6,222 nucleotides of DNA, taken from positions 1 through 6,222 of the forward strand of contig JAITFV010000153.1 in NCBI GenBank assembly GCA_031281115.1, given 5' to 3'. The notes under the pieces are model-generated. The model had not been told where the DNA came from and searched no databases. It saw nothing but the letters and a program-made list of their open reading frames with translations. This stretch comes from Oscillospiraceae bacterium. GTDB taxonomy: Bacteria; Bacillota; Clostridia; Oscillospirales; Ruminococcaceae. Each line of letters opens with the position of its first letter. Position 1 is the stretch's first letter. Both the position numbers and the translations under genes were made by a program. This document shows, piece by piece, positions 4,788 to 6,222 of this stretch.

Positions 4788-6222
4788 ACAAGTTTTAATG
4801 TTTTTTCGGGTTTTGAATACGTAATCTTTTCAATAAGGAAATGAGCCGTTTGATATTTTTGCTCAATGTCAATGCTTTCGTCAGTCAAAAGCTCGTAAAC
4901 GTCAGTTATTTTTTTAACAATTTCGTTGTTATGCCTGTTTTCGATTAGTTTACCTTTTAGAAGCTCCAACGCATTTATTAAATCCTCGCGCTCGTCCGAA
5001 AGTCTTTGTTTCTTTTCCTTGTATTCGGAAAGGCTGTCTATTCCGTCCTCGTATGCGATTTCAACCCTGTTTTCCTTGCTCGTGATTTTTGAAAGACGGT
5101 CATTAAGCACATCGTATTCAAGGGCGGTGCTTGGTTCAGTTGCACTCGGCACAATATTTAACTCGATTTCACCTGTATAAGTCTTTTTTAATTCCTCTAA
5201 GACTGCATTTTCTAATATGTCAATCTTAGTATGTGCGCTCACTTTGCAAGAACCTTTAAAATATGCATTACATTGCATATATTTTTCTCTATGAATAATA
5301 ATAGAACGCCCGCAAGCTCCGCACTTCATAAGTCCTTTCAGCCATGTCGTTATTGGCGAGTTTTTATTTTCAAATTGGCGGAATAATTCTTTGTTCTCTC
5401 TTAACCGCTCCTGTACCTTATCCCATGTTTCCATGTCTATAATCGGCTCATGGTCGCTGTCGCGTAGAATCATATTAGGGTGATTAAAATTGTTATTCAT
5501 ACCGCCGTGAGGTGTCCAACGCACTTTCCCGATATAGGTAGGGTTATTAAGAATATAATTGATTGTATGATTTGAGAAGTCACCCCCTAATTTTGATTTA
5601 CCTAAAGTGTTTGCATAGCGAATTGTGCCAAATAAACTATTTTCTCTATTTATAAAATAATTAAAAATAATTCTAACAAGGCTCGCTTCTTCTTCGATTA
5701 TTTTAAGTTTTTTATTTTCTATCCGATAACCCAAAGGCGGTCTTGATTGAAATTCCCCGCGCTCCGCCTTTTCGGTCATGCCTTTTGTCACTTCCTCGGC
5801 AAGGTTAAGCGAATAATACTCCGCCATAGCTTCAAGCATGGCTTCCAAAATCACCGAAAATTTATCATTTTCAATGCTTTCAGTAATAGAAACAACTTTA
5901 ACGTCACATTCACGCTTTAATAAAGATTTATAAACTATGCTATCCTCACGCGATCGGGCAAACCTATCAAATTTATGTACAAGAATCACATCAAAAGGTT
6001 TCGGTTTTTGTTTCGCCGTTCCTATCATTTTCATGAATTGCGGTCTTTTATCAGCTCTTTTTCCCGAAATACCCTCATCTATATAAATGTGCTCCTTGGT
6101 TAAAATAATATTATTCAGCTTTGCATAATTTTTCAATGCTTTAAGCTGCGCGTCAGGTGAAAACTCGGTCTGCTCGTCCGTTGATACTCTTATATAACAA
6201 GCTCCGTTTTGAATACTATCAA
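4778..6222 (-). CDS. Large serine recombinase (site-specific integrase), N-terminus outside window
   Basis: The leftward frame is open to the window edge and ends at TAA 4778-4780, giving 480 visible residues. The TTG at 6134-6136 is internal: upstream codons encode the catalytic motif CYIRVSTDEQTEFSPDAQL, with the nucleophile at visible Ser13. Domains: resolvase catalytic domain (about 8-150, including YIDEGISGKRADKRPQF and VHKFDRFARSRED with the active-site arginines); recombinase domain (about 160-265, with LGYRI and YILNNPTYIGKVRW); zinc beta-ribbon (Cys300, Cys303, Cys317, Cys325); and a coiled coil (about 365-440) of the kind that controls synapsis direction. Only a few N-terminal residues are likely to be missing. 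These enzymes integrate and excise elements through a phosphoserine linkage at att sites. All key visible residues are present, so it is probably active. It faces the truncated recombinase tail to tail and is the likely cause of that truncation. Confidence 0.93.
   Translation of the reverse strand, partial: DSIQNGACYIRVSTDEQTEFSPDAQLKALKNYAKLNNIILTKEHIYIDEGISGKRADKRPQFMKMIGTAKQKPKPFDVILVHKFDRFARSREDSIVYKSLLKRECDVKVVSITESIENDKFSVILEAMLEAMAEYYSLNLAEEVTKGMTEKAERGEFQSRPPLGYRIENKKLKIIEEEASLVRIIFNYFINRENSLFGTIRYANTLGKSKLGGDFSNHTINYILNNPTYIGKVRWTPHGGMNNNFNHPNMILRDSDHEPIIDMETWDKVQERLRENKELFRQFENKNSPITTWLKGLMKCGACGRSIIIHREKYMQCNAYFKGSCKVSAHTKIDILENAVLEELKKTYTGEIELNIVPSATEPSTALEYDVLNDRLSKITSKENRVEIAYEDGIDSLSEYKEKKQRLSDEREDLINALELLKGKLIENRHNNEIVKKITDVYELLTDESIDIEQKYQTAHFLIEKITYSKPEKTLKLVYK

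Larger units (their letters stand above)
4700..6222. mobile_element. Left end of an integrated element carrying a large serine recombinase
   Basis: At about 4695-4710 the first recombinase loses homology and the base composition shifts from near 50% G+C to clearly AT-rich sequence. The AT-rich DNA continues to the right edge and contains a second serine recombinase whose 3' end lies about 75 bases from the break. Elements of this type commonly carry their recombinase at one end, next to an attachment site. The exact boundary cannot be set without the uninterrupted target or the other end, so 4700 is approximate. Confidence 0.6.

Noticed and set aside
4926..5180. + strand open frame within the second recombinase gene
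   Set aside because: It is a serine/leucine-rich shadow of the coiled-coil coding region on the - strand.
6134..6136. TTG as the start of the second serine recombinase
   Set aside because: In-frame codons upstream encode the catalytic YIRVST motif, so the gene continues past the window edge.

Overview
The window looks like accessory DNA from a Gram-positive anaerobe of the class Clostridia, probably a gut or rumen Oscillospirales or Lachnospirales relative. This is an inference from protein families: a dockerin-ended surface protein with GLUG motifs and internalin-like leucine-rich repeats, an Rpn-type (PD-(D/E)XK) transposase remnant, and two serine recombinases of the kind carried by clostridial integrative elements. 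No rRNA, tRNA or CRISPR array is visible.

Layout. (1) Positions 2-3226, + strand: the C-terminal 1074 residues of a very large modular secreted protein. It has GLUG repeats, an Ig-like segment, 13 leucine-rich repeats, six 17-residue cysteine repeats, a Gly/Pro linker, a beta-rich module and a degenerate dockerin. A hairpin terminator follows. (2) Positions 3300-3584, + strand: the 3' part of an Rpn-family nuclease/transposase gene that has lost its catalytic half, with its own strong terminator at 3594-3621. (3) Positions 3757-4242, - strand: a charged, coiled-coil protein I do not recognise. (4) Positions 4315-4394: a consensus-like promoter flanked by a perfect 14-bp inverted repeat, then a ribosome binding site. 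(5) Positions 4395 to about 4700, + strand: the catalytic N-terminus of a serine recombinase, cut off in mid-domain. (6) From about 4700 to the right edge: AT-richer DNA carrying a second, convergent large serine recombinase (4778 to beyond 6222, - strand). Repeat motifs lie between its stop codon and the break in the first recombinase.

The simplest reading of the right half is nested mobile elements. An element carrying the second recombinase appears to have integrated into the recombinase gene of an older element, leaving an attL/attR-like junction near 4700-4776. The older element's promoter and operator-like palindromes remain intact, so a 130-residue catalytic-domain-only peptide could still be made. 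The Rpn remnant and the unrecognised coiled-coil gene also suggest a region of repeated insertion and decay beside a surface-adhesin locus. The most novel-looking pieces are the paired palindromes around the promoter, the nested recombinase junction, and the cysteine array in the surface protein. I see no evidence for a complete undescribed system in this window.
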